Positions 26,381-36,033 of a stretch of DNA of 42,594 nucleotides are shown piece by piece (position 1 is the stretch's first letter; every line of letters starts with the position of its first letter). The notes beneath the pieces were generated by a model that was not told where the DNA came from, searched no databases, and saw only the letters and a list, made by a program, of their open reading frames with translations. Origin of the DNA: CBCPNA01 sp965120415 (GTDB lineage Bacteria; Bacillota; Clostridia; Lachnospirales; CAG-274); contig CBCPNA010000024.1 in NCBI GenBank assembly GCA_965120415.1, positions 1 through 42,594 on the forward strand. Reading direction: 5' to 3'. A program made the position numbers and the translations under genes.

Positions 26381-26470
26381 AAAAATACTCCTTATAACAT
26401 AATCTTTACTCTATATTTTAACACAAAAAAACGCATTTGTACACAAATATTTAATTTTTGTTAAATAAAA

Positions 26471-26500
26471 AAATAGCTATAGCTTTTGCTATAACTATTT
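26471..26500 (-). terminator. Terminator overlapping the coiled-coil gene's stop codon
   Basis: AAATAGCTATAGC, TTTT, GCTATAACTATTT: a 13-bp stem with one mismatch, followed on the minus strand by a T-run. The TAG stop (26497-26495) lies within it. Confidence 0.8.
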
Positions 26501-28000
26501 TTTATCAAAATCAACATCGTCATCGTTTATTAAAGATGACGTAAAATTATCTTCTGCTATAGCATTTGCTATCGCAAATTGCTTTTTAAGAGGAAATTTT
26601 GCGCTATCTTCTTGCCCCTGCTTTTGTGGTATTTGTGCTTTAATATAGTTTTCTTCTAGCTTATGTAAAAAGTTTTCAAGATATTCTTCTTGAAGATCTT
26701 TATTTGTAATAAGCTCATAATATTGACTTTGTAATTCATTTAAATGTGCAAAATTCTCTTTGAATTCTTTTGTTTCTTGCTCTGAAAATAATTCTATATA
26801 GTCTTTTCGTTTTTGTGTTATGATTTCTGTTTGATGGTCAATTATCTCTTTTTGAACTTTGAGATTTTCTAATATTAATTCTATATTTTTGTATACTTCA
26901 ACGTTTATTTGATTTACTTCTTTTTTTATTTTTTCTTCTTGTTCTTTGCCAAGCTTAGCAGCGATATTTTCAATACTAGAAAATATTTTAATATATTTTA
27001 TCTTTTTAAAACTTTTTAAAGAGCTATTATATTTAATAACAACTTCATTTTTCATGGCTATTACCTCTTTTGTAGTTAATATTTCTGGATTATTAATATT
27101 GCTTATAAGGGCTTGCATATCTTCATCTGTATCTGTTGTATCTGTTTCGGTATCTTCTTCTATGGCTATATCTTCTATATTTGTTTCTTTTGTAGTTAAT
27201 GTTTCAGGATTGTTAATATTGCTTATAAATGTATTCATATCTGTATCTGTATCTGTTACAGTTTCGGTATCTGTTTCTGTATCCTTGTATCCTTCTGTAT
27301 TTTCGGTATAATCTATGCTTACTATATTTGCTGTAATATCTTCTATATTATCTGTATCTTTTACTACTGTGCCTTTCATTAACATATTTTTTACTATATC
27401 TTCTTCTTCAAGAAGCCTGATTTCTTCTTTTAGTTTGTTAAATTTTATTCTCACACTAAGATATTTTCTTATTTTTTCTTCAAGTTCTTTTTGCTTAGCT
27501 AGCTTCTCTTCTAGCATACCTAAAGCATTTTTAAAGTTTGTTATTTCATTTTTAAAGCCTTCTATCTTTTCTAAAAGTTCTTCTTTATTTTTTTTAACCA
27601 TTATATTTTTACTTCGTAAAGCACTAATACTATCCATAATTTCTTTTTTAGTAGATGAATCAGCAGCTTCAAGCCTAGCGCTTAATTCTTGTTTTTGTTT
27701 TTTTATTTCAGTCCTTTGTCTTTTTATGTCTCTTTTTAGTTGTAGACATTCTTTTAGGTATTCTCTTCTTTTTGAAAGACCTGTATAACATTCTTTTACC
27801 TTTTCCCCAATTTCTGATATAATCTCAAAAGATGTATCATTATTTTCTCTAGCTTTTTTGATAGAAAGTTTTATAGCATATTTTTCTTTATCTGATAAAA
27901 AATCTATCTCTTTTAAATCATTGCTAATAGATTTTTTAATTTCCTTAAGCTTATGATTCATCTCTCTAAATTCATCCTGTTTTTGAAGCAATTTGTCCAT
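26495..28000 (-). CDS. Unrecognised coiled-coil protein with internal duplication
   Basis: 501 residues, not recognised. Residues 1-220 are rich in Lys and Glu with heptad-like spacing, as are 310-450, so a long two-part coiled coil is likely. Between them (about 220-312) lies an acidic Asp/Thr/Glu segment with two 40-residue copies of the type SNINNPE(T/I)LTTKE. There is no signal peptide or membrane segment. ATG with a strong ribosome binding site (AGAGGAGG) and its own terminator argue that it is a real, expressed gene, probably a single-gene unit. It ends in TAG, rare here. Confidence 0.75.
   Translation of the reverse strand: MDKLLQKQDEFREMNHKLKEIKKSISNDLKEIDFLSDKEKYAIKLSIKKARENNDTSFEIISEIGEKVKECYTGLSKRREYLKECLQLKRDIKRQRTEIKKQKQELSARLEAADSSTKKEIMDSISALRSKNIMVKKNKEELLEKIEGFKNEITNFKNALGMLEEKLAKQKELEEKIRKYLSVRIKFNKLKEEIRLLEEEDIVKNMLMKGTVVKDTDNIEDITANIVSIDYTENTEGYKDTETDTETVTDTDTDMNTFISNINNPETLTTKETNIEDIAIEEDTETDTTDTDEDMQALISNINNPEILTTKEVIAMKNEVVIKYNSSLKSFKKIKYIKIFSSIENIAAKLGKEQEEKIKKEVNQINVEVYKNIELILENLKVQKEIIDHQTEIITQKRKDYIELFSEQETKEFKENFAHLNELQSQYYELITNKDLQEEYLENFLHKLEENYIKAQIPQKQGQEDSAKFPLKKQFAIANAIAEDNFTSSLINDDDVDFDKK
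27062..27301 (-). repeat. Imperfect 120-bp tandem duplication in the coiled-coil gene
   Basis: Positions 27067-27120 and 27187-27240 match closely at an exact spacing of 120 bp (40 codons); the rest of each unit is a diverged Asp/Thr/Glu-coding stretch (GTATCTGT-type runs). Confidence 0.75.
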
Positions 28001-28086
28001 ATTAAATCCTCCTCTTTAGCACCGTATAATTAATTTATTTAAATGATACAACATTTAACATTAATTGTCAATATATTTTTAACTTT

Positions 28087-31000
28087 TTAAATAACTCTTT
28101 CTTTTTCTTGCATAATCAAATATAATATACACTCTTTAACCTCTTTGCCTGTTGCGCTAATTATAGCTTTTTTATAAATATCCATTTGTATTTTATACCG
28201 TTGTTTTAAAAGTTTATCGTTTGCATATTTATCTGTTTTATAATCGACTATTATAATCTTATCATCTTCTTCAAAAAATAAATCTATTATACCGTTTACA
28301 ATAATTAAAGCATCTGTTTTTTTAAACTTTTCTAGCTTATATATTTCATAAGGGGTTAAAGCAAGCTTAAAAGGCATTTCTTTTTTTATGTATTTAGATT
28401 TTTTAATTCTTTTAACTAAATTACTGTTTAAAAATTTAAATATTTTGTTTGTATCTAAAATATTTTGTTCTTCTTCTGCTATAAAGCCCCTTTTTTGCAT
28501 ATTTTCAATAAATAATTCTAATTCTTTAATAGTTGATATGTTAAAATCTAAATGTTCTAAAATTGTATGATAAATTGTACCCCTTCGCTGTGCTGATATT
28601 TCTTCTTTTTGCTTATAAAATTTGGGCAAATTATATTTAAAATTATTAAAGCTATCTTCCATACTATTTTTGTTAAAATAGCTGTCTTCCAAAATTTCAT
28701 TATGGAGCTTTCTTTTAATTTCTGATACAGTTATGCTAGATTCTAAATTTTTTTCTATTTCAAAGCTATATTTCCAGTTCAAATTTTTGTTTATAAAATC
28801 AAAATGGTTACTATATTTTTCATTTTTATCAAGTGATAAAAAATATTCAAAATTAGTTTTAAAATCTTCTTTTAATACAGCTTGGATACTATTTGCTAAA
28901 ATATCTTCTTTTTTTTGCAAAAATAACTCCCAAGTGGTATTTTCAAAATTTTTTATTATAGCATAAAGCCATTCTAAATAGCTTATTCTGCCTTTTGTTA
29001 AAAAACTGCTTAAAATAAGCTTTTCTTTTAAAATATTGCTAGATATAATTCTTTTTTCTATTTTTGCTAAATAGCTATCTGTATCTTTTTTTATTGTAGA
29101 TGTTAATATAAGCTGGTGTTTTGCTCTTGTTAAAGCAACATAAAGCACCCTTATTTCTTCAGAATATATTTCTCTATTGATTTTTTCTTTTATAATACTT
29201 TTTTGGATAGAATCTATATTGTATCTAAAAAAATCCTCTTCTTCTTTTTTTAATTTTAAAGAAACGCCTAAATTGTATTCTAAATCAAATAATATAGCAT
29301 CGTTAGTATCTTTTTTGTTAAATTGGGTAGAAATATTTGATAAAAATACAATAGGAAATTCTAGCCCTTTGCTTTTATGTATAGTCATAAATTTAACTGT
29401 ATTTTCATTTTGGGAAATATTAGCCTCGCCGCTTTTACTGCCTAAATCTTTTATTTTTTCTATATAATTAATAAAGCCGAATATGCCGTTTAAGCTAACC
29501 TTTTCAAAAGTTATTGCTCTTTCTATCAAATTAAATAAATTAGCTTGCCTTAAAACGCCATTTTCTAAAAGAGAAACATAGTTATAATAGTTAGAATCTT
29601 TGTAAATATAGTTTAAAAGCTCGTTAATAGAAAGCTCTTTAGATAAGCTTTTCCATTTTGTTATTTTTTCTAAAAGATTTGTTAATTTTTCTAAAATATC
29701 TAATTCTTTAAATTCATTTTCAGCTTTAATATAATTTAAAATGCAATCGTAAAATAATTTGCTTTTTCCATAAATTTTTATTTTTAAAAGCTCATTTGCT
29801 CCAAAATCAAAAATAGGCGAATACATAACCGCAATTAAAGGTATATCTTGAAAAGGATTATCTATTATTTTTAAAATGTTCAAAATAGTACTTATTTCTA
29901 TAATTTCAAAAAATTCATTGTTATTTTTAGCAAATATAGGTATATTATATTCTAAAAAGACTTTTGATAATATTTTAGCAAAACTATTATTTCTTGAAAG
30001 TATAGCAATATCTTTATAATTATACTGTTTTTCATCTATTATTTCTATTATTTTTTTGGCTATATAATGGGCCTCTGTTTCCATATTATTTAAATTTTGT
30101 AATTCTTCGTACAAAGCGTCTTCTTCAAAATCTTCATCTTTTATATTACATTCCAAAATATGTAGTTGACATTTTTGTAAATTATGTAAATTTTTATCTT
30201 CTGTTATTTTTTTTAATTTTGCAAAATCGTCATAACAAACTTCCCCTAAACGATATGTCATTAATTTTTCAAAAACAAAATTTATACCATCTATGATATT
30301 TCTTTCGCTCCTAAAGTTGGCGTTTAGATCAATTCTTATACCGTCTAGTGTATTATTTTTATAGCCTATATATTTTGCATTAAATATATCGGGGTTTGCT
30401 TGCCTAAAACGGTAAATGCACTGCTTAATATCACCTACCATAAAGCGATTATTTTTAGATACAGATAGAAGTATTTCTTCTTGTATCAAATTGCTATCTT
30501 GGTATTCATCTATGATTATTTCATTATACGTTTTTTTGTATTCATTAGCTATTAGGCTATGCTTTTTTGTTTTTTCATCTATTAAAATATTTAGGCAAAA
30601 ATGCGATATATCGTTAAATGTATATGCATTTTTTTGTTTTTTTATATCTAAAAAGTAGCCTTCAAATTGTATTATAAGATTACAAAAATATTGCATTATA
30701 GAAAATATTTTTTTATTTTCAAATAATATTGTTTCTATATCTTTTTCAAAAAACTTTTTTTGTATATCTTCTATATGCTTTTTATAAAGGTTTCTTATAT
30801 CTTTTAAATCTTCTTTAAGCAAAACATTATTTTCTAAATATTTTATCCTTAAAGCTTTAAATTTTAAATTTTTAAAGCTTTCATAAAAATTTTTATAATT
30901 ATTTGATAAAAGAAAGTCATAAATATTTTTTATAGCCAAAAATTCTTCATTTAAAAAATCTAATAGCTTTTTTTCTTCATTTTCAAGCCCTGTTAACATT

Positions 31001-31698
31001 TTTTTTACATATTGTTCTATTTGCAAAAAATCTTCCAAAACTTCTTTTGCATATTCTGTAATTTTTTCAAATATTTTGCTGTTATAAAAATCTTCTTCTG
31101 TTTTTATATTATATCTATCATAGCATTTTTCAAGCCATTCTTTCGGATAAGGGTCATTTTGCGCTTGTTCATAAATATTAAAAAATAGTTCTTTAAATTT
31201 TTTGTCATCAACTTTTGTAGAAAAAGCCTCAAGCACTGTAAAAAATAGGCTATCTTCATCTTCATAATATTTTTGCAAAAAGCTTTCTAAAGCCTCGTTT
31301 TTTAAAATATCTAGCTCTTGTGTATCCAAAATCCTGAAATTAGGCTCTATATCTATCTCTTTAAAATTATCTTTAACTATTTTTAAACAAAAGGAGTCTA
31401 TAGTGGATATTTGGGCTTTATTTATTTTTATAAGCTGTTGTTTTAAAAAATCGTTTTCTAAATCTTTTTCTAATGCTTGTTCTATTTTTAATAAAATTCT
31501 TTCTTTCATCTCATTAGCAGCAGCATTTGTAAAGGTTACGACCAAAAGGCTATCTATATTAACTTTATCTTTTAATATTTTTTGGATAATTCTTTCAACT
31601 AAAACGGTTGTTTTACCGCTACCAGCCGCTGCTGATACAAGTATGTCTTTACCTCTTTCTTCTATAGCTTTTAATTGTTCTTTTGTATAATTTTGCAT
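28087..31698 (-). CDS. addA: ATP-dependent helicase/nuclease subunit AddA
   Basis: UvrD-like helicase plus nuclease of the AddAB complex, the Gram-positive counterpart of RecBCD. Walker A VSAAAGSGKTTVL (about residue 20), IDEYQDSN, MVGDIKQCIYRFRQA, MTIHKSKGLEFPIVFL and VLYVALTRAKHQLIL mark the helicase; the C-terminal nuclease motif is IIVDYKTDKY. The start chosen is ATG at 31698, 6-7 bases after AAAGGTGAT; an earlier ATG at 31731 lacks a site. The length is then 1203. addB, usually next to it, is absent from the window. Confidence 0.96.
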   Translation of the reverse strand: MQNYTKEQLKAIEERGKDILVSAAAGSGKTTVLVERIIQKILKDKVNIDSLLVVTFTNAAANEMKERILLKIEQALEKDLENDFLKQQLIKINKAQISTIDSFCLKIVKDNFKEIDIEPNFRILDTQELDILKNEALESFLQKYYEDEDSLFFTVLEAFSTKVDDKKFKELFFNIYEQAQNDPYPKEWLEKCYDRYNIKTEEDFYNSKIFEKITEYAKEVLEDFLQIEQYVKKMLTGLENEEKKLLDFLNEEFLAIKNIYDFLLSNNYKNFYESFKNLKFKALRIKYLENNVLLKEDLKDIRNLYKKHIEDIQKKFFEKDIETILFENKKIFSIMQYFCNLIIQFEGYFLDIKKQKNAYTFNDISHFCLNILIDEKTKKHSLIANEYKKTYNEIIIDEYQDSNLIQEEILLSVSKNNRFMVGDIKQCIYRFRQANPDIFNAKYIGYKNNTLDGIRIDLNANFRSERNIIDGINFVFEKLMTYRLGEVCYDDFAKLKKITEDKNLHNLQKCQLHILECNIKDEDFEEDALYEELQNLNNMETEAHYIAKKIIEIIDEKQYNYKDIAILSRNNSFAKILSKVFLEYNIPIFAKNNNEFFEIIEISTILNILKIIDNPFQDIPLIAVMYSPIFDFGANELLKIKIYGKSKLFYDCILNYIKAENEFKELDILEKLTNLLEKITKWKSLSKELSINELLNYIYKDSNYYNYVSLLENGVLRQANLFNLIERAITFEKVSLNGIFGFINYIEKIKDLGSKSGEANISQNENTVKFMTIHKSKGLEFPIVFLSNISTQFNKKDTNDAILFDLEYNLGVSLKLKKEEEDFFRYNIDSIQKSIIKEKINREIYSEEIRVLYVALTRAKHQLILTSTIKKDTDSYLAKIEKRIISSNILKEKLILSSFLTKGRISYLEWLYAIIKNFENTTWELFLQKKEDILANSIQAVLKEDFKTNFEYFLSLDKNEKYSNHFDFINKNLNWKYSFEIEKNLESSITVSEIKRKLHNEILEDSYFNKNSMEDSFNNFKYNLPKFYKQKEEISAQRRGTIYHTILEHLDFNISTIKELELFIENMQKRGFIAEEEQNILDTNKIFKFLNSNLVKRIKKSKYIKKEMPFKLALTPYEIYKLEKFKKTDALIIVNGIIDLFFEEDDKIIIVDYKTDKYANDKLLKQRYKIQMDIYKKAIISATGKEVKECILYLIMQEKERVI

Positions 31699-31723
31699 AT
31701 AATCACCTTTTGTTATTAAAATT

Positions 31724-31744
31724 GCACCCACATTTAGCGAGTGC
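31724..31744 (-). terminator. Terminator after the aldo/keto reductase
   Basis: On the minus strand GCACTCGC, TAAAT, GTGGGTGC (8 bp, two G-T pairs), followed by AATTTTAAT. It separates this unit from addA. Confidence 0.6.
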
Positions 31745-31751
31745 TTTTGTT

Positions 31752-32570
31752 TTAAAAATTAAAGTTATCTGGATGAGCCCCAACTCTTTCATTTTTATCT
31801 AAAGCATCTATTTTTAAAACATCTTCTTTAGATAAGGCAAAATCAAATATATCTATATTTTGCTTTTGACGCTCTTTGTTAGCAGATTTAGGTATTGTTA
31901 CAATATCTTTTTCTATATTCCATCTTAATATAATTTGTGCTGGAGTTTTTTCATACTTTTGGGCAATGCTTAATATAACTTCATTTTGCAAAAGATTATT
32001 TTTAGTTGCTCCTAAAGGACTCCACGATTCAAACTGGATATTTCTTTTTTTGCAAAAGTCTACAAGCGCTGGCTGGACTAAATAAGGATGAAATTCTACC
32101 TGATTAACTGCTGGAATAAGGCTGCTTACCTTTTCTATTTCTTCTATATGATGTTCTAAAAAGTTGCTAACTCCGACTGCTTTTGCTAGCCCTTCTTCGT
32201 ATATTTTTTCCATCTCTTGCCATGATTTTACAAATTTATCTTTAACTGGCCAATGTATAAGGTATAAATCGACATAATCTAAAGAAAGCTTTTTAAGGCT
32301 TGTTTCTATAGCTTTACGTTGGTTATCGTTTCTCATATCGTCGTTCCATAGCTTTGTTGTGATAAAAAGCTGTTCTCTAGGTATACCGCTATCTTTTAAA
32401 GCTTTACCAACCATTTCTTCATTTTGATAAATCATAGCTGTATCTATATGCCTGTATCCATTTTCTATAGCAGTCATAACAGTGTTATAAGCTTCTTCTT
32501 CTGTACATTTATAAACACCAAGCCCAAGCATAGGCATTTTTGTGCCGTTATTTAAATTAGCAAATTTCAT
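31752..32570 (-). CDS. Aldo/keto reductase
   Basis: A 272-residue NADPH-dependent TIM-barrel reductase of the AKR5-like group (similar to 2,5-diketo-D-gluconate reductases and YtbE/YvgN). The catalytic tetrad is visible: Asp in YRHIDTA, Tyr in MIYQNE, Lys in TTKLWN, His in YLIHWP. VGVSNF and VNQVEFHPYL follow; IPKSANKER is the cofactor 2'-phosphate loop. I placed the start at ATG 32570 behind GAAAGGAG; an upstream ATG at 32603 overlaps prfA and lacks a site. The substrate is unknown, possibly methylglyoxal-type aldehydes. Confidence 0.92.
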   Translation of the reverse strand: MKFANLNNGTKMPMLGLGVYKCTEEEAYNTVMTAIENGYRHIDTAMIYQNEEMVGKALKDSGIPREQLFITTKLWNDDMRNDNQRKAIETSLKKLSLDYVDLYLIHWPVKDKFVKSWQEMEKIYEEGLAKAVGVSNFLEHHIEEIEKVSSLIPAVNQVEFHPYLVQPALVDFCKKRNIQFESWSPLGATKNNLLQNEVILSIAQKYEKTPAQIILRWNIEKDIVTIPKSANKERQKQNIDIFDFALSKEDVLKIDALDKNERVGAHPDNFNF

Positions 32571-32595
32571 AATATTCTCCTTTCTATATATAATT

Positions 32596-33672
32596 TTATA
32601 CATATTGGTTAGAATTTTCTTTTAATTTTTCTGCTTGTTCTGTTGTTATTAAAGTATCCATTATTTCATCTAAATCGCCGTCTATAACATAATCAAGCTT
32701 GTGTAGTGTAAGAGAAACTCTATGGTCTGTAACCCTACCTTGTGGAAAGTTGTATGTTCTTATGCGTTCGTTTCTATTACCTCTTCCTACTTGACTTTTA
32801 CGTTCGGCTGAAAGCGCTGCGTGTTGTTTTTCTAGCTCCATATCATAAAGCCGGCTAGCCAAAACTTTAAGCGCTTTATCTTTATTTTTTAGCTGACTTT
32901 TTTCATCTTGGCAAGAAACAACAATACCTGTTGGTATATGTGTTGCTCTAACGGCTGAATCTGTTGTGTTAACAGATTGCCCACCATTTCCTGATGCTCT
33001 AAAAACGTCTATTTTAACTTCGTTTAAATCAAGCTTAAAATCTATATCTTCTGCCTCTGGCAAAACAGCAACAGTTACAGTTGAAGTATGGATTCTTCCA
33101 CTTGATTCTGTATCGGGAACACGTTGCACCCTATGCACACCGCTTTCATATTTTAAGCGAGAATATGCGCCCTTTCCTATTATCATAAAAGATATTTCTT
33201 TAAAGCCACCCATATCGCTAGGAGTAGATGTCATTATTTCTGTTTTCCAGCGTTTTCTTTCTGCATATCTGCTATACATTCTGTATAAGTCGCCAGCAAA
33301 TATGTTCGCTTCATCTCCTCCTGCTCCTCCTCTTATTTCTACAATAACGTTTTTGTCATCATTTGGGTCTTTAGGTATAAGTAGTATTTTTATATCGTTT
33401 TTAATGTTTTCTAACTTTTGTGTGTTTATGTTAAGCTCTTCTTTTGCTAGTTGCCTTAGCTCTTCGTCGCTTTCATTTAGCATTTCTTTAGCCTCGTTTA
33501 TATGCATATTTACCTCTTTATATTCTCTATATTTAGAAATAATCGGAGCAATATCGCTATGTTCTTTCATCAATTTTCTCCATTGTTCATTATTATTAAT
33601 TATATTTGGGTCATTTATTTTGTCTGAAAGTTCAATAAATCTTGTTTCTAATTCTTCTAATTTATCAAACAT
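32596..33672 (-). CDS. prfA: Peptide chain release factor 1
   Basis: RF1 terminates at UAA and UAG. 358 residues with the RF1-specific tripeptide region VPDTESSGRIHTS, the catalytic loop ASGNGGQSVNTTDSAVR and YNFPQGRVTDHR near the C-terminus. The start is ATG 33672, behind GGAGGTAAAT, overlapping the end of prmC. With nearly all genes here ending in TAA, RF1 can terminate most of them. No in-frame anomaly, unlike prfB. Confidence 0.97.
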   Translation of the reverse strand: MFDKLEELETRFIELSDKINDPNIINNNEQWRKLMKEHSDIAPIISKYREYKEVNMHINEAKEMLNESDEELRQLAKEELNINTQKLENIKNDIKILLIPKDPNDDKNVIVEIRGGAGGDEANIFAGDLYRMYSRYAERKRWKTEIMTSTPSDMGGFKEISFMIIGKGAYSRLKYESGVHRVQRVPDTESSGRIHTSTVTVAVLPEAEDIDFKLDLNEVKIDVFRASGNGGQSVNTTDSAVRATHIPTGIVVSCQDEKSQLKNKDKALKVLASRLYDMELEKQHAALSAERKSQVGRGNRNERIRTYNFPQGRVTDHRVSLTLHKLDYVIDGDLDEIMDTLITTEQAEKLKENSNQYV

Positions 33673-34525
33673 ATTTACCTCCATTATTAGCAAAAATAAC
33701 ACGGTCAAGCCCTGCTAAATCTTTTAATATATTTATATTTTTAAAATCATACTTTAGCATTATATTTTTAACTTCGTTTGCTTGGCTACTTCCTATTTCA
33801 AGCAAAATATAAGAATTGTTATTTAAAAATAAATTTGCTTTTTTTATTATTTTTTTATAAAATAAAAGCCCATCTTCGCCTCCATCTAAAGCTAAATGTG
33901 GTTCAAAATTTTTAACATTTTCATCTAGTGTTAAAATATCTTTAGTTTTAATATAAGGGGGGTTAGATACTATCATATCAAATTTTTGATTTATATTATC
34001 AAATAAATTGGATAGTACAAAATCAATTTTATGAGAAACATTGTTTTGTATAGCGTTTTGCTTTGCTTTTGAAAGTGCATTATAATTTATATCAACAGCA
34101 GTAATTTTTTTAATGTTTTGGCAATATTTAGCTATAGAAATTGCTATAGCTCCACTCCCTGTACCTATATCAATACAAGTGCTCATATTTTTATTATTTA
34201 TAATATCTATAACCTTTTGGACTAGTATTTCTGTATCGGGGCGTGGTATAAGGGTATCGTAGTTTAAAGAAAACATAAGCCCCATAAACTCACACTTTTT
34301 GGTTATATATGCTATAGGCTCTTTTTTTAACCTTCTTTTAAAAAGAGTTTTAAAAAAAGTATATTCATTTTCTGATAAAATATAGTCTGTATTTGTATAA
34401 AGCTTTTCTTTTGTAAAGCCTAGAGCCTCCATTAATAAAATATCTATGTCTAAAGAAAATGTATCTATACCAACATTTTTTAAAATAGGCTTATATTTTA
34501 AAAAAACTTCTTTTATACTATGCAT
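33665..34525 (-). CDS. prmC: Release factor glutamine methyltransferase PrmC
   Basis: Methylates the Gln of the GGQ loop in RF1 and RF2. 286 residues: N-terminal helical domain, then a SAM fold with CIDIGTGSGAIAISIAK and the signature VSNPPYIKTKD. The start is ATG 34525 (8-base overlap with the upstream TAG, ribosome binding site GAGGA); ATG 34537 is an alternative without a site. It ends TGA immediately followed by TAA, inside the prfA start, so read-through of the UGA would add just one residue. Confidence 0.96.
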   Translation of the reverse strand: MHSIKEVFLKYKPILKNVGIDTFSLDIDILLMEALGFTKEKLYTNTDYILSENEYTFFKTLFKRRLKKEPIAYITKKCEFMGLMFSLNYDTLIPRPDTEILVQKVIDIINNKNMSTCIDIGTGSGAIAISIAKYCQNIKKITAVDINYNALSKAKQNAIQNNVSHKIDFVLSNLFDNINQKFDMIVSNPPYIKTKDILTLDENVKNFEPHLALDGGEDGLLFYKKIIKKANLFLNNNSYILLEIGSSQANEVKNIMLKYDFKNINILKDLAGLDRVIFANNGGKYV

Positions 34526-35480
34526 TTTGTTCCTCATTTTCTGTATTTTTTAATATAGCATTTAAAGATTTTATAGCAACTTCTATCATATCTTCTGTTG
34601 GCTCTTTTGTTGTTATTTTTTGTAATGCAATGCCAGGGGTGCTAACTATTTTAAAAAATAAACTATCATATTTGCCTGCTAGCCTTATTATTTCATAACT
34701 TATCCCTGCTATAACCGGTACCAAAATAACCCTTGATATAACTCTAAGCAAAATATTGTTTGTATTTAAAAACATAAATATAAATATGCTTACAATCATG
34801 ACAATAACTAAAAAGCTAGTACCACATCTTTTATGAAACCTTGAGTGTTTTTTTACATTTTCTATAGTAAGGCTTTCTCCCTTTTCAAAGCAAGTTATAG
34901 TTTTATGTTCAGCACCATGGTACATAAAAATCCTTTTAACATCTTTTAAGCAAGATACTAAAAATATATAGCATAAAAATATCAATACTCTAATAAGCCC
35001 TTCTAAAACGCTAAGCCCAAGAGACGAAAGCCCAAAATTTAGCTTACTTGCTATAAAAATAGGCAAAACTATAAAAATAGCAATAGATAATATAAAAGAA
35101 ACACATAAGCTAAAGATAAGAATATATTTTTGGAGCTTTTCTCCTAATTTATTTTCTAAAAAGGTGTCTAGTTTTGTTTTTTGTTCTGTCTCTTCAAGCC
35201 CAGAAAGGGTAGCCGACCTACCTATTATTTCTATACCGGTAATCATGCTATCTAAAAAGCTAAATACCCCTCTTATAAAAGGAAGTTTTGTTATTTTATT
35301 TTTATAATTATTTTTAAGCTGCTTTTTTTCTATCACTATATTTTTTGTTTTAATATTTCTAACAGCGAGAGCATAATAGCTTTCATTTTTCATCATGACC
35401 CCTTCTATAACCGCTTGTCCTCCTATTGTTTTGGCTATTAAAGAGCAATTTTCTTTAGAATTTGTTTTGATAAAAATCAC
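34518..35480 (-). CDS. DUF1385 family membrane protein
   Basis: About 320 residues of a conserved Bacillota membrane protein usually found beside prmC and prfA. Family landmarks: IGGQAVIEGVMMK near the N-terminus, KLPFIRGVFSF, YHGAEHKTITCFE and HSRFHKRCGTSFL with conserved His/Cys that could bind metal; four hydrophobic segments follow residue 115. Function unknown. The first codon is GTG 35480, but AGGGGTGA, which includes that GTG, looks like the ribosome binding site, so the true start may be slightly later. TAG stop overlaps prmC. Confidence 0.88.
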   Translation of the reverse strand: MIFIKTNSKENCSLIAKTIGGQAVIEGVMMKNESYYALAVRNIKTKNIVIEKKQLKNNYKNKITKLPFIRGVFSFLDSMITGIEIIGRSATLSGLEETEQKTKLDTFLENKLGEKLQKYILIFSLCVSFILSIAIFIVLPIFIASKLNFGLSSLGLSVLEGLIRVLIFLCYIFLVSCLKDVKRIFMYHGAEHKTITCFEKGESLTIENVKKHSRFHKRCGTSFLVIVMIVSIFIFMFLNTNNILLRVISRVILVPVIAGISYEIIRLAGKYDSLFFKIVSTPGIALQKITTKEPTEDMIEVAIKSLNAILKNTENEEQNA

Positions 35481-35594
35481 CCCTAAAAGTTAAGACTAAA
35501 TAATTATACCGATTAAAAAAGCATGCATATTTGCATATTATAATTTATTTTATTATAATTTAAAAATTAAGTCAAGTGTACAAAAATTTAAAAT

Positions 35595-35643
35595 AAAAAA
35601 GCTATGCATAAATTTAATAAATAAAAATATCCATAGCTTTTTA
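35595..35643 (-). terminator. Terminator of spoVS
   Basis: AAAAAGCTATG and CATAGCTTTTT flank an AT-rich loop of about 25 bases; T-run on the minus strand, about 20 bases after the spoVS stop. Confidence 0.75.
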
Positions 35644-35664
35644 ATAATTTAATAAATGCTTATA

Positions 35665-35925
35665 TTATCTTCTTTCAACAACAAATTTGATAGATGTTTT
35701 TAATTCTCCTTCTACTTCTATCTGCGAAAAAGCTGGAGTACATATAAGCTCTATACCATTTGGCGCAACATAACCTCTTGCTATAGCAATGCTTTTAACC
35801 GCTTGGTTAACAGCAGCTGCTCCTATTGTTTCTATTTCTATTTTTTTATTATTTCTTGCAATAGCCGCTATTGCTCCTGCAACAGATTTTGGTTGTGAAT
35901 TAGCTGAAACTTTTAATATTTCCAT
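35665..35925 (-). CDS. spoVS: Stage V sporulation protein S
   Basis: A small 86-residue Alba-like protein; in Bacillus it is needed for spore coat assembly and affects stage V. The sequence EILKVSANSQPKSVAGAIAAIARN...IEIETIGAAAVNQAVKSIAIARGYVAPNG is almost invariant in the family. ATG behind AGGAGG. It is the clearest sign that the organism belongs to a spore-forming lineage. Single-gene unit. Confidence 0.97.
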   Translation of the reverse strand: MEILKVSANSQPKSVAGAIAAIARNNKKIEIETIGAAAVNQAVKSIAIARGYVAPNGIELICTPAFSQIEVEGELKTSIKFVVERR

Positions 35926-35981
35926 AATTGCCTCCTAATTTTATAATACATATTTAATTTAACAAAATAATTATATAAAAA

Positions 35982-35998
35982 CGTTAGTATAATACACT
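35982..35998. promoter_or_regulatory. Inverted repeat upstream of spoVS, possible operator
   Basis: TTAGT-7 bases-ACTAA lies 57 bp before the spoVS start, in a gene-free stretch 35926-36244. It may be a regulator site or part of the leader. The regulator is unknown. Confidence 0.3.
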
Positions 35999-36033
35999 AA
36001 ACTAACATTAAAACTAAAACATGCCAAAATTAA

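Noticed and set aside
26946..27311. Plus-strand reading frame of 121 codons inside the coiled-coil gene
   Set aside because: A Ser/Val-rich mirror of the Asp/Thr-coding repeats on the other strand, with no start site; a shadow frame.
32966..33718. Plus-strand frame of 250 codons opposite prfA
   Set aside because: Low-complexity Ser/Leu composition, no ribosome binding site, and it lies wholly opposite a clear RF1 gene.
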